This document shows positions 5,713 through 7,525 of a stretch of 7,525 bases of DNA, in pieces. Position 1 is the stretch's first letter. Each line of letters begins with the position of its first letter. The notes under the pieces are model-generated. The model did no database searches. It was not told the DNA's origin and saw nothing but the letters and a program-made list of their open reading frames with translations. This stretch comes from JBBDXI01 sp040902425 (GTDB lineage: Bacteria; Planctomycetota; Phycisphaerae; Phycisphaerales; UBA1924), in contig JBBDXI010000025.1 in assembly GCA_040902425.1 (NCBI GenBank), positions 1-7,525 of the forward strand. Direction: 5' to 3'. The position numbers and the translations under genes are program-made.

Positions 5713-7428
5713 CTACGCCCGGACCCGCAGCACCACCAGCGTCTGGTCATCCGGGCGCTCCAGCACGCCGGCGAACTGGCGCAGCTCCCAGAGGATGTGC
5801 TCGAGCACCCGGGCCGCGGGGGCCTCGGGCTCCCTGCCCAGCAGCGCCAGCACGGCCTGCCGCAGGCGGATGCGCCCGAAGCGGCGGCGCTGGAAGTCCA
5901 GCGTGTCGGTGACGCCGTCGGTGTAGGCCACCAGCACATCCCCCGGGCGCAGGTCGCACGTGCCGCGGAGGTACTGCTGGCTGGGGTCGATCCCCACGGC
6001 CATGCCCCCGACCGTCAGCTCGGTCAGGTCGGCCTCGGCGGGGGCGCGCCCGGCGGGCATGCGGACCAGCATCGGCGGCTCGTGCCCGGCCGAGCAGTAC
6101 GTCAGCCGCAGGGCCCCCGCGTCGATCACGCCGTACCAGAGCGTCGCGAACTCGTGGTCCAGCGTGTCGCGGCACAGGGCCCGGTTCACCCGCGCCAGCA
6201 CCTCGTCGAGGTGGTACACATCCTCCACGTGCGCCCGCAGGCTGGAGCGCACGCTGGACATGAGCAGGGCGGCGGCCAGGCCCTTGCCCGCCACATCGCC
6301 GATGGCGACGCCCAGGTTGCCCGCCATCTCGTAGAAGTCGTAGAAGTCGCCCCCCAGCTCGAAGCTGGGGATGTAGCGGGCCGCGAGGTCCAGGCGCGGC
6401 ACCGCGGGGACCCCGCGCGGGAGCATCCGCCGCTGGACGCCGGCCGCCAGCTGCAGCTGCCGCTGGACCCGCTCGTCCCGCTCGCGCAGCTCGATCAGGC
6501 GCGCCTGCTCCACGGCGACGGCCGCCTGGTGGGCGATGGCGGAGAGCAGCCGCTTCTCCGACTCGCTGAAGGTCCGCGGCTCGCGGGCGTAGAGGCGGAT
6601 GACGCCGATCGCCTTCTCCTGGAAGACCAGCCCGCAGTGGATCGCCCCGCGCAGCCCCTCGCGCTCCACCTGCTCGCGGATCAGAACCCGCTCGTCGCCC
6701 CGCAGGTCCTCGGAGACGACCACCTCGCCCCGCAGCGCGAGCCGGTCGAAGAGCCGGTTCCTGCTCAGCGGCAGCGGGCACGCCAGCCACTCCGCGCTGA
6801 GCTTCCGCGAGGCCTTCAGGACCAGGTCCTCCTCGTTCTCGCTGTGGGGCCCGTCGGACCACTCGAACAGCACGATCGAACCCGCGTCGAGCTCCAGCAC
6901 GTCGATCGCGGACTCCAGCGCGATGTCCAGCACCGCCTCCATCCGCGTCGCCCGCGTCAGCAGCGACGACAGCCGGTAGAGCGCCTGAAGCTCCTTCACG
7001 CGGTGCCGCAGGTCCAGCTGCTGGCGGCAGAGCTCCGCGGCCGTCGAGGCCAGCAGGCTGACCGTGCCGCGCAGGTGGTCCCGCTGCGCCGGCTCGCCCT
7101 CCGCCGAAGCGCCGACGCCGAGGTAGCCGATGGTCTGGCCCTCCACGTCGAGCGCGACGCGCTCCTCGCCCGGGGAGGGGCGGTCGGCCTGCACCGCCCA
7201 GGAGCGCGCCCCGGTGGAGCGGACGATCCGCCGGCCCTCGCGGTCGCGGAGGACGACCGGCACGCCGGTGAGCGTGCTCAACTCCTCGCACAGCCCCGCC
7301 AGCGACCCGTCGGTGATGAAATCGAGGATTGACAGCCCCGGCGCGGGGCGGCCCGCGCCGGGTGGCGGCGGGATGGGCGGGGCGGCGTCGGGCGCTGCGC
7401 CGGCGGCCTGGGACGGTGGGACGCTCAT
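5713..7428 (-). CDS. GAF-domain PP2C/SpoIIE-type serine phosphatase (RsbU-like)
   Basis: This 571-residue cytosolic protein probably dephosphorylates a phosphoserine on an anti-sigma-factor antagonist in a partner-switching system. A Pro/Ala-rich tail (1-30) leads to a sensor of about 31-140 (LSILDFITD, TGVPVVLRDREGRRIV) that resembles the PocR or other small-ligand domains. A GAF domain (about 148-310; AGSIVLFEW, GAIHCGLVFQEKAIGVIRLY) and a coiled linker (310-337) follow. The SpoIIE catalytic domain (about 345-570) has GGDFYDF (359-365), AIGDVAGKG (375-383), SAGHEPPMLV (446-455), YTDGVTD (502-508) and PDDQT (559-563), so all metal-binding acidic residues are present and it should be active. 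No STAS or anti-sigma kinase gene is in view. A TAG lies in frame three codons before the ATG. The start at 7428 is the first available. No promoter is visible, so it may be cotranscribed with the gene upstream. Confidence 0.94.
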   Translation of the reverse strand: MSVPPSQAAGAAPDAAPPIPPPPGAGRPAPGLSILDFITDGSLAGLCEELSTLTGVPVVLRDREGRRIVRSTGARSWAVQADRPSPGEERVALDVEGQTIGYLGVGASAEGEPAQRDHLRGTVSLLASTAAELCRQQLDLRHRVKELQALYRLSSLLTRATRMEAVLDIALESAIDVLELDAGSIVLFEWSDGPHSENEEDLVLKASRKLSAEWLACPLPLSRNRLFDRLALRGEVVVSEDLRGDERVLIREQVEREGLRGAIHCGLVFQEKAIGVIRLYAREPRTFSESEKRLLSAIAHQAAVAVEQARLIELRERDERVQRQLQLAAGVQRRMLPRGVPAVPRLDLAARYIPSFELGGDFYDFYEMAGNLGVAIGDVAGKGLAAALLMSSVRSSLRAHVEDVYHLDEVLARVNRALCRDTLDHEFATLWYGVIDAGALRLTYCSAGHEPPMLVRMPAGRAPAEADLTELTVGGMAVGIDPSQQYLRGTCDLRPGDVLVAYTDGVTDTLDFQRRRFGRIRLRQAVLALLGREPEAPAARVLEHILWELRQFAGVLERPDDQTLVVLRVRA

Positions 7429-7437
7429 GCGGCGGGG

Positions 7438-7525
7438 CTATTTCCCTGGCGGCGCGGGCGCCGGGGGTGCGGGCGGCGCGCCGGGGGCGGGAGCCGGGCC
7501 CGCTGGGCGGCGTTCGGCGGGGGCG
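7438..7525 (-). CDS. Probable C-terminus of an upstream gene, Pro/Ala-rich (partial)
   Basis: On the minus strand the sequence is open from the window edge to a TAG at 7440-7438. It encodes 28 residues, APAERRPAGPAPAPGAPPAP followed by PAPAPPGK, an extended low-complexity tail. The stop is nine bases before the phosphatase ATG and in the same frame. This fits the end of an operon partner, but in DNA this GC-rich a short open stretch is weak evidence. The main body lies outside the window, so no function can be given. Confidence 0.45.
   Translation of the reverse strand, partial: APAERRPAGPAPAPGAPPAPPAPAPPGK

Noticed and set aside
5640..5939. A 100-residue N-terminal extension of the two-TM protein
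   Set aside because: It would overlap the phosphatase gene and reads as Arg/Ser/Cys/Trp-rich nonsense. The ATG at 5639 directly precedes the first TM helix.
5797..7332. Long open frames opposite and overlapping the SpoIIE phosphatase
   Set aside because: The minus-strand frame from 7428 has every SpoIIE and GAF motif in order; the others have only repetitive Arg/Ala/Gly/Pro content.

Overview
The window is very GC-rich bacterial chromosome, densely coding, with seven complete genes and the tail of an eighth. The best lineage guess is Planctomycetota, possibly Phycisphaerae. This rests on the variant Dus protein (NLACPVKK active-site motif, GSGD and ARGC in place of the usual NGD and GRG), the secreted TlpA-type protein with EF-hand-like loops, and the Pro/Ala-rich low-complexity tails. 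It is recalled family resemblance, not a search result.

Layout from left to right: (1) a minus-strand PIG-L/BshB1-type zinc deacetylase (20-730); (2) a 100-base spacer filled with copies of a 15-bp repeat in inverted arrangement; (3) a minus-strand small lipoprotein (831-1253); (4) a 21-base divergent spacer with a palindromic CTATAG core; (5) a plus-strand tRNA-dihydrouridine synthase (1275-2642), whose catalytic domain is interrupted by an in-frame insert of about 65 residues carrying a perfect hairpin and 8-bp tandem repeats; (6) a convergent minus-strand secreted TlpA-like thioredoxin protein (2648-3985), five bases from the dus stop; (7) a 110-base spacer with a plausible promoter, a Shine-Dalgarno site and 9-bp degenerate repeats; (8) a minus-strand pair of a two-TM membrane protein (4893-5639) and pgeF (4096-4896) joined by a GTGA overlap; (9) a minus-strand sensor phosphatase of the GAF-SpoIIE type (5713-7428); (10) a probable Pro/Ala-rich C-terminus of an upstream gene (7438-7525), in the same frame as the phosphatase.

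The genes do not form one pathway. They are housekeeping and cell-envelope functions: thiol or sugar deacetylation, tRNA modification, extracytoplasmic redox, removal of damaged nucleosides or cell-wall by-products, and a signalling phosphatase that may belong to a partner-switching system. No mobile element, CRISPR array, defence island, rRNA or tRNA gene was seen.

The most interesting signals are in the non-coding DNA. Four starts have a -10-like hexamer ending 6-8 bases before the ATG and no Shine-Dalgarno site, which suggests leaderless mRNAs. At 1254-1274 one symmetric hexamer could fire both ways and begin both transcripts at or next to their start codons. Three different short-repeat families occur in 7.5 kb, one of them inside a conserved gene.
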